Assembly: GCA_026225945.1 (NCBI GenBank)
Contig: JAMJFZ010001258.1
Span: forward strand, 8,222,001 to 8,286,000
Reading direction: 5' to 3'
From: Cricetomys ansorgei
Lineage: Eukaryota; Chordata; Mammalia; Rodentia; Nesomyidae
Length of the DNA: 64,000 bases
Part shown: positions 34,295 through 45,100 of the stretch, piece after piece
Layout: every line of letters begins with the position of its first letter
Numbering within the stretch: position 1 is the first letter of the stretch
Notes under the pieces: generated by a model
The model's input: only the letters and a program-made list of their open reading frames with translations
Database searches by the model: none
Told to the model about the DNA's origin: nothing
Translations under genes and position numbers: made by a program

Positions 34295-34569
34295 ATATGA
34301 GTGTGTATGTGTGCTCACTAGAGGTTGATGGAAAGTTCTTTCTCTATCCTGCACCAGTTTTGTGGGAGGAGGGGACGTTAAGTTTTTGACACAGGGTCTC
34401 TCACTGAACCTGGAGTTCACTGATTGGCTACACTGGCTGTCAGTAAGTCCCCAGCATCCTCCTGTCTCCACTGTTGTTTCAGTGCTAGGATCACAAGTAC
34501 ATTTCACTAGACTCAAGTCTTTTTGGCTTACACAGCAAGCCCTTTCTCCGCTGAGCCGTCTCCCCAGAA
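34295..34569 (-). mobile_element. B4 SINE (antisense)
   Basis: On the plus strand: GTGTGTATGTGTGCTCACTA, GAGGTTGATGGAAAG, GACACAGGGTCTCTCACTGA, ACCTGGAGTTCACTGATTGG, CTACACTGGCTGTCAGTAAG, CCCCAGCATCCTCCTGTCTC, GTGCTAGGATCACAAGTACA, and the ID-like end CCTTTCTCCGCTGAGCCGTC followed by TCCCCAG. This is the B4 composite (B1-like plus ID-like parts) reversed. Confidence 0.85.
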
Positions 34570-34613
34570 TCAGGATCTTTGTATTCTGACATCTTTATAC
34601 ATGTGATTGCTGC

Positions 34614-35033
34614 TGTTAATTGTCAACTTAAGAGAATCTAGGGTCACCTGAGAGATGGACCTCTGGCCATACTTGTGGGGAACCTCAGAGGAGATCCAGC
34701 TCTCTGGGTGGTATGGCCATAGACTAGGAAAATTATTTTGGTTACTTTAATTAAAGTTGGAAGCCCCACCTAATGATGGTGGTACCATTCTCTGCTCGGA
34801 GCATCCTGGACTATATAAGGTAGAGAAAGCTAATGGAAACAAGCATGTTCTCATCCCTCTCTGCTTCTTGGCCACAGATGCAGTGTGACCAGCTCCCTGT
34901 AGTTGGCGCTGCTGTAACTTCCATCCATGCCACAATGAACTGTGACCTGGAATTGTGCTTAAATAAACCTGTTCTTCCTTGAATTGCATTTTTAGAGTAT
35001 TTTATCACAGCAAAAGGAAAATAAACTGAGACA
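34614..35033 (+). mobile_element. Rodent MaLR-type solo LTR, nearly full length
   Basis: It starts TGTTAATTGTCAACTTAAGA and ends AAATAAACTGAGACA, giving TG...CA termini over 420 bp. Internal blocks are ATCTAGGGTCACCTGAGAGA, GGAAGCCCCACCTAATGATG, GTACCATTCTCTGCTCGGAG, GCATCCTGGACTATATAAGG (TATA-like), GATGCAGTGTGACCAGCTCC, CACAATGAACTGTGACCTGG, TTAAATAAACCTGTTCTTCC (AATAAA) and GTATTTTATCACAGCAAAAG. No clean 5-bp target duplication is visible. It is the best-preserved copy of the family also present at 850-1236 and 15619-16023. Confidence 0.85.
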
Positions 35034-35044
35034 ATATTCTATGT

Positions 35045-35880
35045 AGAGATCACGCCCATTTGAAATGCTAAATGGCTCTTGTGCTTAGATGCCCTTTTGT
35101 CTAAATTTGAGAATCTTTCTGTTTTAATTCCATGAAACGTATTTTCTATGCCTTCAGATTTATCTCAGCTTCTAGTTCCTGGGTTGTTAGACTCACATCC
35201 TTGAAAGAGTCCCATAGTTCTTGGAAGCTTTGGTGTTGTTGGATTTTTTTTTTCTTTTTATGTGTCTGAAAGTATTACTGTCTCAACCATATCAGCTGTC
35301 TTTGAAATTAATTATTCTGTTTATTTTTGTTATTCTGTTGTTTTTGTTGTGTCTCACGTTGTTTCTATTTAATTGATTGACTTTATTTCCAGTACTTTTC
35401 TTTGGTCCCAATTTACTTGTTGAATTTTCTTCTACATCTTTGAATTTTTCTTTTAAATGGTATTTCATGTATATCATTAACTTTCTTATCTAGGTCCTGG
35501 TTGATTTTCTAACTCTGTCCTTGTGTTTCTTTATGTCCTCTATGCACCTATTTATTTTTTTTTAGAGTAGCACTCTGCAATATTGTTCCCGGTATTTAAG
35601 TTATTGCCTTATCATTGATGTCTAGCATCGAGGAGCTGGGAGCTTATACAAGTGCCATAGTGGTTTGCTTTACCCAAACTTTTGTCTTTGCTATGTCTTT
35701 GCTTATGTCTTTGCAGATGGATGTGTTCTCCAATTTCCATTTTGTCCTGTTTTCCACCATTTTAATGGATTTGATATGAGTTTTCCTAGTGAGTTAAATT
35801 CAATTCGATTTATGCTCTTTGTTGCTATTTAGAGGGGAAAACAATTGTAGTAACATGCAATGGTTTGATCCCAATGATGA
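35045..35880 (-). mobile_element. LINE-1 5' region / ORF1 N-terminal part (antisense)
   Basis: The plus strand carries antisense L1 blocks: TTCTATGCCTTCAGATTTAT, CTTCTAGTTCCTGGGTTGTT, CACATCCTTGAAAGAGTCCC, a T-rich run, TACTGTCTCAACCATATCAG, then TTATCATTGATGTCTAGCAT, CGAGGAGCTGGGAGC and AGATGGATGTGTTCTCCAAT. These resemble the coiled-coil-coding start of ORF1 and upstream leader of rodent L1. The minus-strand frame 35292-35477 is lysine/asparagine-rich, as ORF1 N-termini are, but is short and broken. Boundaries are approximate, and it is not joined to any 3' L1 piece here. Confidence 0.5.
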
Positions 35881-36341
35881 CAGCTTGTAGTAGAACACAC
35901 TTGTGTATTTTATTCACTCATTTTGACGCTAATGTTCAGAGACTATGGCACCAGGGTTCTTCCTGGGAAAATATCATTTATGTTTACATTTTTGAGTTAA
36001 AGGTGTTAATGATTGAGGAATAAAGTGAGGAGAGGTAGACAATGGGCCGAGAGGTGATGATGGGAATGTCTATAGATGGTGGCATTAGTAATACCAGAGA
36101 AATTATCGTAGAGTAATATAGGTTCAGAGAAAGGACAATCACAAAAGACTCTTCAGGTGAGACCAGTGAGATATAAGACAAAGTTCCAAAGTGTAAAAAA
36201 AAAAAGGATAAAAATGAAAAACAAGAAATAAAGTGTCACAGAAGATGGATACTCTAGGGAGTTATTTCTTCCTGGAGGTGATGATGTTTCTCTCTCACCT
36301 ATGGTTGTCTTTTGTAACAGTCTCTTCAGGTGGGGATGTTG
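35881..36341. other. Unassigned DNA
   Basis: No repeat family or exon is recognised. Confidence 0.4.
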
Positions 36342-36403
36342 CTGGTCTACCTGGTCTACCACCCCTGCCTGCCTGGTCTACCTGGTCTACCACCCCTGCC
36401 TGC
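36342..36403. repeat. Perfect 31-bp tandem duplication
   Basis: Two identical 31-bp units run 36342-36372 and 36373-36403. Each consists of CTGGTCTAC twice followed by CACCCCTGCCTGC, so a 9-bp repeat is nested in the 31-bp repeat. The perfect identity implies a recent event. The plus-strand frame gives a proline/leucine/glycine-rich peptide but there is no sign of a gene. Confidence 0.97.
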
Positions 36404-37169
36404 CAGTTATAACTTAGCCTCTGCTTTTGGTGACTGTGGGGATTTCTTGATGGAGGCTCTGAGTGGCTGTGTAGGCTCCTATATCACATGTCTTCCTCTG
36501 TTTGAACACACTGTCCATGTGTTTCCAGCTCCAGTTTGTGTCTCTGTAATCTGGTCAATCTCTCTCTAGCTTCCTGTTCTTGTGCTGCAGATGTATACGA
36601 GCAGGCGACATGTTCCTGGCAGCTGCTCCTGATTGCACTCTTGTGCAGACATTGCAGTATGGCTGGGTGGCCGTTGTTGTCTGTGCCTGACACTTTCTCT
36701 ACAGAAGAGATCTGCCTCAGTTTATTTCATCTTCAGCTCTTTATCTTGTAGGAATAGAGACACTTTAAACTCCTAACTATTCCCTTTTGCTGGGTCACAC
36801 AGAGTCAATCAATTTCTAATCCACGATTTTACCTAGAAGTCAAACTTTTTTTCTCTTAGTACATTTGACTCAAGATTTTCTTTACTGTAGCACCTAAGAA
36901 GAAACAAATCTCTGGAAATAACAGACAAGACAGTAAGTATGTAACGGACAGTGAAGGTACTGAGGACTCCATAAAATCATTGTTAATATTGTTGTTATTA
37001 GTTAATTGATAATTGTTAATATTGTAGGAAATCCAGTGTAGCCATGTGACCATAGCATGTTTTGTAAGTATACTGAGAGAAGTAACTACCGTATTTAGGT
37101 ATTAAGATTGTCCAAATGGCTAAGTATGCTATTTAATAAGGGAATCACATAGCTGTAAGGCCCGTTATA
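36404..37169. other. Unassigned DNA
   Basis: No repeat family is recognised. The GTTAATATTGTTGTTATTAG stretch at about 36980-37025 is a degenerate AT-rich direct repeat. Overlapping open frames at 36484-36751 carry no recognisable product. Confidence 0.4.
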
Positions 37170-37472
37170 GTTTTACTTTTGTGTGTGTATTTGTTACTGT
37201 GTTTGTGGAGGTGAGATGTTGATATCTGGTGTCTTCCTCAACTGCTCTTTGTCCTACCATTTTCAGAAAGGGTATCTAACTGAATCTAGAGCTCACTAAT
37301 TCTACAAGACAGCTGGCACGTGAGTGCCAGGGATCCTTGTGTTCTGTTTCCCCAGGGATGGAATTACAGGTGGGTACCATTGCTTCCAGTCTTTACATGC
37401 ATGTTAGCGATCCAAATTCAGGTCAACATTGTGTGTAGGGAACTCTTTACCTACTGAACCTCCTCCACAGCT
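37170..37472 (-). mobile_element. B4 SINE (antisense, diverged)
   Basis: On the plus strand: GTGTGTATTTGTTACTGTGT, TTGTGGAGGTGAGATGTTGA, TATCTGGTGTCTTCCTCAAC, AGAAAGGGTATCTAACTGAA, TCTAGAGCTCACTAATTCTA, CCAGGGATCCTTGTGTTCTG, GGGATGGAATTACAGGTGGG, GCGATCCAAATTCAGGTC and the ID-like end CTCTTTACCTACTGAACCTC. This matches the reversed B4 layout of 34295-34569. Confidence 0.8.
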
Positions 37473-38333
37473 GATATATTTACTTTAAAAACATTCCAGC
37501 TCCTGGCTAATTTGAGTGAGGGTCATCAAAGTCTGATTCAAGAACAGATTATCCTATTTAATGTTAATCGCATGCTTATAAAATTCGGTTGCTGAAATGC
37601 TGTTTAGTGTCTATAGAAGAAAATGCCATTCAGTAAGTTAATGAGTTGAGGGAAATAAAAATTACTAATTCATGAATTAGATTCAGCGTTGACTGATGTT
37701 GTGAAGTGCTGTGTTCATCTGTTGTGAATTAATAGTAGAAACAGAAGCTAAGTGGATTCCTGCTGTGGAATGATAAAAAAGTACAGATAGGGAAAAAAAT
37801 CAACACTCATAAGTTAATATTGTAGATGTGATAACTAATTAATGCCGATCCTTTCACCCCCAAGTGATGACTTGCTTTGATGGCTAGTACTAGGATAAAT
37901 GCCTTTGATCATAGTTTTCCCTTTAAACCTGAGATGGGCCTCTTGCTGTGACATATTTTTGTGATGTATTTGTCACCAGCCCTCGTGATTGGAGATGGTT
38001 ACATAGGCATGCATGGCACAGTGAAGCCTCACATCTTCTTTACGTATTGTTGTCACGGATTTTCCATTTTGTGTGGACAGAGATGGCACTGTAGGGTCCG
38101 AGGTTAGAGTTGACATCAACACATATGATTGTTCGTGGTCGTGTGCATCTTTGATAGTGCAAAGATGGAAACTGTTTTCTTATGATGTCTTTACTTACCT
38201 GGCTAAGGCCTACTACACAGCTGTTTGTATTTCACTCAGTGAGAAAGAAATTCCCTTTAACTAGCAGGTGGCGCAATCAAACTGAAACCCTAAAAGTGAC
38301 CATTATCCCCTCCCCCATTTGTTTTGTTTTCTT
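37473..38333. other. Unassigned DNA
   Basis: No repeat or exon is recognised. Confidence 0.4.
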
Positions 38334-38395
38334 TTTTAAATAATACTTTTATTAATAACTTGAGTTTCACACACTGTATCTTGATAACTTCCAAA
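38334..38395 (-). mobile_element. LINE-1 3' terminus (short, antisense)
   Basis: TTTTTTAAATAATACTTTTA followed by TTAATAACTTGAGTTTCACA and CACTGTATCTTGATAACTTC is the reverse of the L1 end that reads GATCAAGATACATTGTA...AATTCT...TTAATAAA. The sense version of that end occurs at about 51268-51331. It is a very short 3' stub followed by opposite-orientation L1 sequence. Confidence 0.55.
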
Positions 38396-38429
38396 CAAGC
38401 TCTCAAGGACTATTCTTTTTTTTCTCAAA

Positions 38430-39120
38430 CATGTTTTAATAGCTTCCATAGTTCCGGTACTATTCAAATTGCCAAGGAGGGGAACCAACTAAACAGTCCT
38501 ACACAGCTGCAACACCTATGAACCGCAACAATTATCAGCATGGGAAGATGTGCATAAAGGTTCAGTGAGTGACGTTCACGTGTCAATGGCAACCAACAGC
38601 TGTTTAATTGGATTTAAGACCAACAGGAGGGAAATCATGCCTGGTTCTAGAAAACTAGCCAACTTTCAGGGACTAGTGGGGTCATGGACCTTAGAAAAGA
38701 CCCTAGTACCTTCACTTTGATAAACTAGTATCATTCCTTACTACATTATAAATCTTAAACTTACAGATATGTGTGGCTATCACCTAACAACAAAGAAATC
38801 TCCCTCCACAGCAAATGGAGACCATCACAGAAAACCATCATTATGCATAATATGGAAATCAACAGATCTTGGGATACCCAGGCCCAGTGGATATATCTAT
38901 ATCAAAACTCCCACATCTATAGCCCAGGGGCAATTGAAGAAGAAGAATACCAGGAATTCTGCTGTGAAACGGTTTCTTCTAGAAATAGGTGCATAAACAG
39001 ATCAGACAATGGAGATATCAACGGACATGATAACGTGGAGGGAGGAGAGTTTTGTGTGTTCCACCCCTAGACGAATGACTGCATGTAACTAATGACTGCT
39101 GACTGCTGAAAATTCTTTAT
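38430..39120 (+). mobile_element. LINE-1 3' UTR fragment
   Basis: Sense-oriented L1 3' UTR blocks: GCCAAGGAGGGGAACCAAC, AACAGCTGTTTAATTGGATT, TAAGACCAACAGGAGGGAAA, TCATGCCTGGTTCTAGAAAA, CTAGCCAACTTTCAGGGACT, AGTGGGGTCATGGACCTTAG, CCATCACAGAAAACCATCAT, GGGATACCCAGGCCCAGTGG, and CCACCCCTAGACGAATGACT. The antisense copy at 42786-44000 contains the same order reversed (AACTGGCTATATTTCCAATA, GGTCTTAAGTCCAATTAGAG). The frames at 38769-39070 are spurious. Confidence 0.75.
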
Positions 39121-39539
39121 GTAACAAAGTTAGGCATTGGAATAGATGTATTTTCTAGTTCCATGAAGTATCGGTTTCCAACCCTTATTTGCTTTTGGTA
39201 ATGGCAAATGGTTTATTGGTAACACAATGTTCTCTGCATCAGGCCTGACATATCACACAGTCACCAACCCAGATGTAAACCTGGCAATGGAATATCTACT
39301 TCAGAAAAATCTGCCTCTAGGTTAAAGTTTTGCGATGATATACCTTCCAAGGTGCTATATCACACTCTGCTCTCTTTATAGGAATTTCATATAGGCATAG
39401 ATGTAAATGTTAATTTTATTAATTATTCGTTTTTCTCATGATTTCATGGCAGAGGATAGTTTATTCTTTATTAATTCAATCCTACATTCTAGAAGATTTC
39501 AACCTCCATACAATTGAATCTTCAAGATGCTAGCTCAGA
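39121..39539. other. Unassigned DNA
   Basis: No repeat family is recognised, although it may be the tail of the L1 fragment or the lead-in of the following repeat. Confidence 0.35.
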
Positions 39540-40125
39540 CCTATCAGGCTTCAGTCTCCATACAATCTAATCTTCAAACCTAAACCTAGAACATTTCATC
39601 CTCTGAGACTTTGCTGACTGAGCTAACTCTGACTAGCTGTCTTCTGAACTCCGAACTGTAACTAGTAAACCATCTGCTTCTGACTTTGTGTTCTCTCTTA
39701 GCTTATCTGAACTGGCTCTGTTCTTCTTGATGTCTCCTGAACTGAACTGTCTGTGATCTGACTGCACTCAAACCGCCTGACTGAACTAACTCTGCTTCTC
39801 TCTGATTCTTGTCTGCTTCCTTCTGTTTCTACTGCTTCTGTCTCTGCTACTTGTCTCTGCTTCTCCTCTCTGAGCTCTCTGCTCTGCATCTTCCTTCTCT
39901 CTCTGAACACTGCTGTCTGCTTCCATCCGACTTCTACACTCCACTTTTACTATTTGAGCTCTCACTGCTTCTTGTCTGCTTCCATCTCTTTCTGAGCTCT
40001 GCTTCCTGTCTCTGCTTCCCTGTGTCTACACCCTGCTTCTCTCTACTGAGCTGGGATTAATGGTCTGTGCTACCACTTCCTTCTTAGTTGGGACTAAAGG
40101 GGTGTACTATGTTGCCTTAACCACA
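39540..40125. repeat. CTGAACT-rich interspersed repeat with B1-like motif (copy 1)
   Basis: The plus strand is strikingly G-poor, built of CTGAACT, CTGACTG, CTCTGCTTC and CTGTCTCTGCTTCC motifs. It ends in a B1-like GAGCTGGGATTAATGGTCTG followed by TGCTACCAC, and then a second GGGACTAAAGGGGTGTACTA. The reverse complement of 63500-64000 carries the same order (TCTGAACTCTGCTTCCTGTA, GCTGATTAAAGGCTTGTGCT, TAGGATTAAAGATGTGTACT), so both are copies of one dispersed rodent family, probably an LTR. I do not know its name. The serine/leucine-rich frame 39809-40060 is low-complexity translation. Confidence 0.75.
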
Positions 40126-40634
40126 GAAATCCCTTTCACCTAGCATTAGTACAAAAGGAAGACAGGATTAGTCTGACTAACATTCTTTTGGCATTTCAGC
40201 TGGATCATACAGGCCTCTGAAAGTGATCTCTAGCAAGAGCAGCCATGTTGCTGGATTAAAGAATTAAATACTCCTCTATGATTCCACATAGTGATTGATA
40301 ACACCCACCTAGCTTCCATATTCTCTCTTCATATTAAAATCTTTTTCTTTCCTTTTGTAAAATAATCATTTTTCTTTGACTTTAAGTGCAGCTTATCTCC
40401 CCCAAGGGATCATCTGTATCTTAAACACATTCCTGTATTCTCACCAGCCACCTGGTTTTTCTACCAACACTTTTGCCCAGGAAAGAGTCATTGGAAGATG
40501 AAGAACAGGATAGAGACGCAAGAGAAAATCACTTGCATGTTCAGGCTGGTCTGAGACTGTTCACAAATACACATCAGGTTGGAACACAATTCATATGTGT
40601 CAATTTTGGCTTCTCTGATGACCATCTCTTTCAC
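40126..40634. other. Unassigned DNA
   Basis: No repeat or exon is recognised. The first part may belong to the preceding repeat family. Confidence 0.4.
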
Positions 40635-41000
40635 TGTGCTGTGGCTAACATAACAATATCCTAGTTACTTGGTGCTTAAACAACAAGCATTTATTTCTCC
40701 CAGTTCTATATGTGAGGGAGTTCAGAATCAAGGGCAGCAGGAAATATTTCATACCGAGGCCTCTCCTTTTGGCTTGAAGGCAGCAGCCAACTCTGTGTGT
40801 AGACACAAGTTACGTGTGTGAGTGCAAGGAAAGAGAAGGTGTTTCTTTTTATTGCATTTAATGAGAGCCCCGTGAATGACTTCATTTCATCTAAACTTCC
40901 CAACCCTATAATCTCCAATTATATCACCTCAAGGATCAGGCCTGTGATATATGAATGCGGGGGATGGAAATGTTCAGACCGCAAAACCACTGTTTTCTTG
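40635..41000 (-). mobile_element. MLT1/MST-type LTR (ancient MaLR, antisense)
   Basis: The plus strand follows the antisense MaLR pattern: GTGCTGTGGCTAACATAACA, ATATCCTAGTTACTTGGTGC, TTAAACAACAAGCATTTATT, TCTCCCAGTTCTATATGTGA, GAGTTCAGAATCAAGGGCAG, CCTCTCCTTTTGGCTTGAAG, then AATCTCCAATTATATCACCT and a GGGGATGGAAATGTTCAGAC end. The sense counterpart in this window is 11083-11430. Confidence 0.75.
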
Positions 41001-42785
41001 AGAAGCTTTTACGGATTACTGCGGGACCTAAAGCTGAGCTCTGCTCTCTGACCAGAGGCTTAGAGGGGGTGTAGATGAGGGTTGACATTTAGTAGGACTT
41101 GTACTATTCAAGAGGCGACCAGGATATCTGCAAAACTGTCATCCACATTTCTCTTTAAACCCCTTCATAGAGTCTGAATGGTCTCAAGTAAAAGATTCTA
41201 AAGGAAAGTCAGATTTCCATTAGTAAAGGTTAATAACTCATTCTGTCTCTAAAGAACAGAGAAACTACGAGTGGGTCTTTGAAAACTGTTGGTGCCGATA
41301 GAAGTCAGTGAAGAGTCGGATTGCTCCCTTTACCTCTCGTTCTGTCCCTTCTCCACGCTCTGTACATTCTTCTTCTGCTCAAGTTGTCTTTTCTCGGCCT
41401 CCTTTTTTTTTTTTACATCGATTTTCCTGGCAGGTTCCTCTTGCCGATTTGGATCACAGACCACAGTGATGGGTCTTGGTTCTAATTAGAAACTTGTGGG
41501 TTTTCTAACAGCTGCCGCTCTCCCTCAGCGGACACCCCTACAGGCTCCCGGCACTAAATGCGTCCCAAACTCTCTCCTCATCTGATTCTTTTCTCCATTT
41601 GTCAACTTAGAGAATGACACACTGTCCCTCAGCTGTTCATGGAAGAAATATTCTTTCCATTCACTGTCTGTCTAAACTCCTGCATCGAATTACTCATTAA
41701 ATCTTATCAACTGTAGGTCTTGCCTTTGTCCTGGGACCACTGTATCCACCATTTGCTCCATAGGTTCAATGTTCTATTTCCCTGATCAATCTAGTAGCTT
41801 GCTGTCTGATTCCTCTTCATTGAGTCTTCTTCATTTCTAATCCATCTTCAACAATTTTCGTATTGCCTCATTCAAATTCAAAGGCAATCAGCCCTGTCTT
41901 CTCTAAAGACAAATCTCTTCTGCTTTCCTGATATACCTTTAATTCATTTGCTAGCAGCTGGCAAGTGTTTGTATTTTCATCGATTTCTTCCGGTTTTGAA
42001 TGTGCTTTTTTGCATTGGGACTTGGAAGGAGCTCCTGCGACAATCACTGAATTCGTGACGAATATATTTCCAAGGATGACTCCTGTTTCTGTGGAGTAAA
42101 TGTCAAGGAAGGAATACTAAGTAAAAGAGGATGTGTTGGTTAAATTATGAAAGCCAGAGTGAAGCTGACCTCTAAAGGGGTTGTGGCACCCGTGTACCTG
42201 GGTATAAAGAGATCACTTGGGGTAGGAGCCTCCTTCCAACCTTCTCCCAGTGAGAAGGTATTTTCAATTTCTAACTAGTCAGGTAGATCTAGAAGGATAA
42301 CTTAAAAAGTTTAAAATCTGCATTTATCTGATTATTAGGGACAGTAGGCATAGTTTCCGATATAATTGGAAACTGTAACCTTTTCTGAGTTGCCTATTAA
42401 TAGACTTAGCCTTTTCCCCTCTCTATCTTTTAAAAACCTGTGACTTTGAAAAGAGAGAGTTTCAGACCTAAGGATGATATTTGTGTGACTTCCCTGGAGA
42501 TGAAGTTTTATCACTTGGTTATAATGGTGCTTCCGGTTTTCTCCATGACAAATTCCTTTTCTTCCCTCTGAAATGAATACTTTGAGTGGCAATACCATGA
42601 AGATATTCAAGGAATCCATTTACTTTTAAGCCTTTTCTCACTACTTTTAGCATTCACCAGTGGCTCTTGCCTGTAGTGGTTATTAATCTGTGTTCTAGTT
42701 GGATCTGGTTTCCTTATTCTTTATACATTAATTATCCTTCTTCTCTAAGGAGGATGTGTTGATGTTTATATGCATTTATTTATTT
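41001..42785. other. Long unique stretch
   Basis: No mobile element is recognised. A weak CpG cluster lies at 41290-41570 (TGCCGATAG, CTCGTTCTG, TCTCGGCC, TGCCGCTC, AGCGGACA, CCCGGC), alongside a T-run at 41405-41415 and two CAG-ending pyrimidine runs near 41511 and 41528 that look like splice acceptors. No exon can be supported. Confidence 0.35.
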
Positions 42786-42997
42786 TACAGGTTATTTGTG
42801 TAAGTATATGCTCACAGAAATCTTTTCTTGTTTTTGATCGTGAACATCATTTCTCCTCTTCTCTTTCCTCACACCAATCCCTCTCATGTGACTTCCCTTG
42901 CTCGCTCACTTTTATAACCTCTGTTTCTGTTGTTGATGATATGTGTGTGCATATGTATGCACGTATATATGTATACACATATGTATATGTGTATACA

Positions 42998-43055
<58 letters not shown>

Positions 43056-44000
43056 GGTTCTCCCTGGGGAAGACTATTTTTCTCATACTCAGCATTACTT
43101 AGTTGCCTGTAGCTCTCTGCCTACAGCTGGGGCCTTGTGAGACTTCCTCTTCCATGTTAACTTGTCTATCATCATAATCCTTATTTCAGTCTTATTTAGG
43201 CACCCATGTAGCGCCTTCATGAATGTAGCTTCCTTGATATTTCTAGGAGAAACAGTTTCACAGCAACTTCCTGTTCCTCTGGCTTTTACAATTTTTTTCT
43301 GCCCCTTCTTCTACCACATTCCCTGAGCCTTAGATGCAGGAGTTGTGTTGTAGAAGTGTCAGTTAGGGCCAGACACCCCACAAGCAGTTGCTCTCTGCAT
43401 CGCTATTGGTTGTAGTTTTCTGCAATGGTATCTGTTTGTTGCATATTTAATGAAGGGGAGAACTGCACTTATCCGTGGGTAAAGAATAAGTAATTTCAAT
43501 GCAGTTAAGAATTATGCTGGTTTAGTAAAGTGGTGGTTTCTGCTTCTCCTCCAAGATCCATGACATCACTAGTCCTGGGTAACTGGCTATATTTCCAATA
43601 CCAGATATGATTTCCATATTGTTGAATTGGTCTTAAGTCCAATTAGAGAGCTGTTTGTTATTACAAAGATATGCATGCTACTATTGTACCTTAGGTTTAT
43701 TGCGTCATACAGACCATGCTCCCCACAAGAGCTGTGGGCTATCTAACAGAAGCCCCGTACTAGCCATGAGAAAGTCCTCTTCTGAGTTGCTGGTCAAGGG
43801 AGTCCAAGAGACTCCTGAAACATTATCAGCTCTTGCTGTTGCCCTTGTTGCCACCAAGAAGTTTAAAATAAGTCCCCATTGTTGAAGACACCACTCTCTT
43901 CAGACATAGGATCCAGATGATTCAGAAAGGATGTGATTTGAAAGCCTCCTCCCTGAGGACTAACTTTCATGGTACCGGAAGGGGCTATGCAAACTTCCAA
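42786..44000 (-). mobile_element. LINE-1 3' UTR (antisense) with AC expansion
   Basis: On the plus strand: CCCTTGCTCGCTCACTTTTA, an AC/TATG microsatellite, TCTCCCTGGGGAAGACTATT, CTCAGCATTACTTAGTTGCC, TGTTCCTCTGGCTTTTACAA, CATTCCCTGAGCCTTAGATG, CAGGAGTTGTGTTGTAGAAG, TATTGGTTGTAGTTTTCTGC, GGTTTAGTAAAGTGG, CTGGGTAACTGGCTATATTT, TCTTAAGTCCAATTAGAGAG. This is the reverse of the UTR seen in sense at 18244-18790 and 38430-39120. The right edge is uncertain and L1 sequence may reach about 44300. Confidence 0.8.
42946..43058. repeat. Compound microsatellite (TATG/AC/AT)n
   Basis: GTGTGTGCATATGTATGCAC-type alternation leads into a pure AC run at about 43005-43047 and then TATATATA. It lies inside the L1 3' UTR, where other copies have a short GTATATACATATATG-type segment, so it grew from that seed. 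Histidine/threonine and valine/cysteine frames on both strands here are microsatellite translations. Confidence 0.95.
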
Positions 44001-44869
44001 GGATGAGGAGCAGACAACAGTCATGTCCAGTTATTATACCTATGAGATACTCATAGAAATTTATTGTCTTTGGGTTATAATCTTACAGCATCACTGGGAC
44101 ATTAGAGACAATGACAAGGGTCAGAAGAGAAATGCAAGATGGGTCCTTTGCTCAGTTACTTACAGTTGCTCCCTCATAATGTAGATTAGGCCACAAGGCA
44201 AGAACCATTGGCGACTGAGGCCTGCTCCTTGAGACCAGGTTAAAAACCAAAGAGGTTTGAGTTGGTCACACAAGAACAAAGTCAGGGTGTGTTACTACTT
44301 AAAAAAAACCCTCATCCCATGACACGACCTTAACAGCACTCTGAAATCAACTCACATGTTAACCTGTTAGCGGTGCCAGGGCCTTCATAATGCGTCTCTC
44401 TCCTATCATATTATCAAAGAGAAACTCAAAGAAGCTTCTAGACTCACTCTTGGTTAACTTTAAAATAATCACCAATTTGGGAGGCTTCAGAGCTGAGGAG
44501 CATGGTCCTATTGTCCACAAGCTTTGCTCTAAGATAAGACCTCTGACATGTGGGTTACCATAGTAGTTCCCTAGACTACTTTGTATGAACTTGAAGGCTG
44601 TTTTTGTTAAAAACATTGGTTTTTGGAGCCTACAGGTAGATGTCTGATGGATGACTAGGGTGGGATAGAAGAATTATAATCTCTGCTTTCATATTATTTT
44701 TGTTCCCCTTTCTCTCTTAGTGCTTGGGTCCACGAAGGTCTGTATGCAGACACATGGATCATCAGAAATGTTTTCTCAATGACTGCTGTCATATTAGCCT
44801 AGCCTGTTTCTCATGCCTAAAAAAAACCAGGAGGCCAAGGTTTTCCTGCAAGCATTTGAGTATTTTAGT
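44001..44869. other. Unassigned DNA, possibly more L1 3' UTR
   Basis: The first 300 bases may continue the antisense L1. The rest shows no family or exon. Confidence 0.35.
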
Positions 44870-45100
44870 CAACGCACAATTTCCAAATATACTCTTAACC
44901 ACTGAGTTTTGAACAATTTTTATATAAACTAGATACTAGTGTTTTGTTGAGTATGTAATTTGTAAATGTCTACTTATAATTTGCGACATGCTTTCATCCT
45001 CTTACTGGAGTCCTTCACTGTACAAAATTTTCAATTGTTAATTAAGTTTAATTTGTTAATTTCACCTTTAATGCATTGTGCTTTCAGTGTCAAGCATGTT
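44870..45100 (-). mobile_element. Old LINE-1 (L1M-type) ORF2 fragment (antisense)
   Basis: The plus strand resembles antisense ORF2 of old mammalian L1: ACAATTTCCAAATATACTCT, GTCTACTTATAATTTGCGAC, ATGCTTTCATCCTCTTACTG, TCCTTCACTGTACAAAATTT, TCAATTGTTAATTAAGTTTA and ATTTGTTAATTTCACC. The match is diverged and the true extent may be larger. Confidence 0.55.

Noticed and set aside
39809..40060. Ser/Leu/Cys-rich 83-codon frame
   Set aside because: It is low-complexity translation of the CT-rich dispersed repeat that also occurs, inverted, at 63500-64000.
42770..43112. Histidine/threonine- and valine/cysteine-rich frames on both strands
   Set aside because: They are translations of the AC/TATG microsatellite in an antisense L1 3' UTR.
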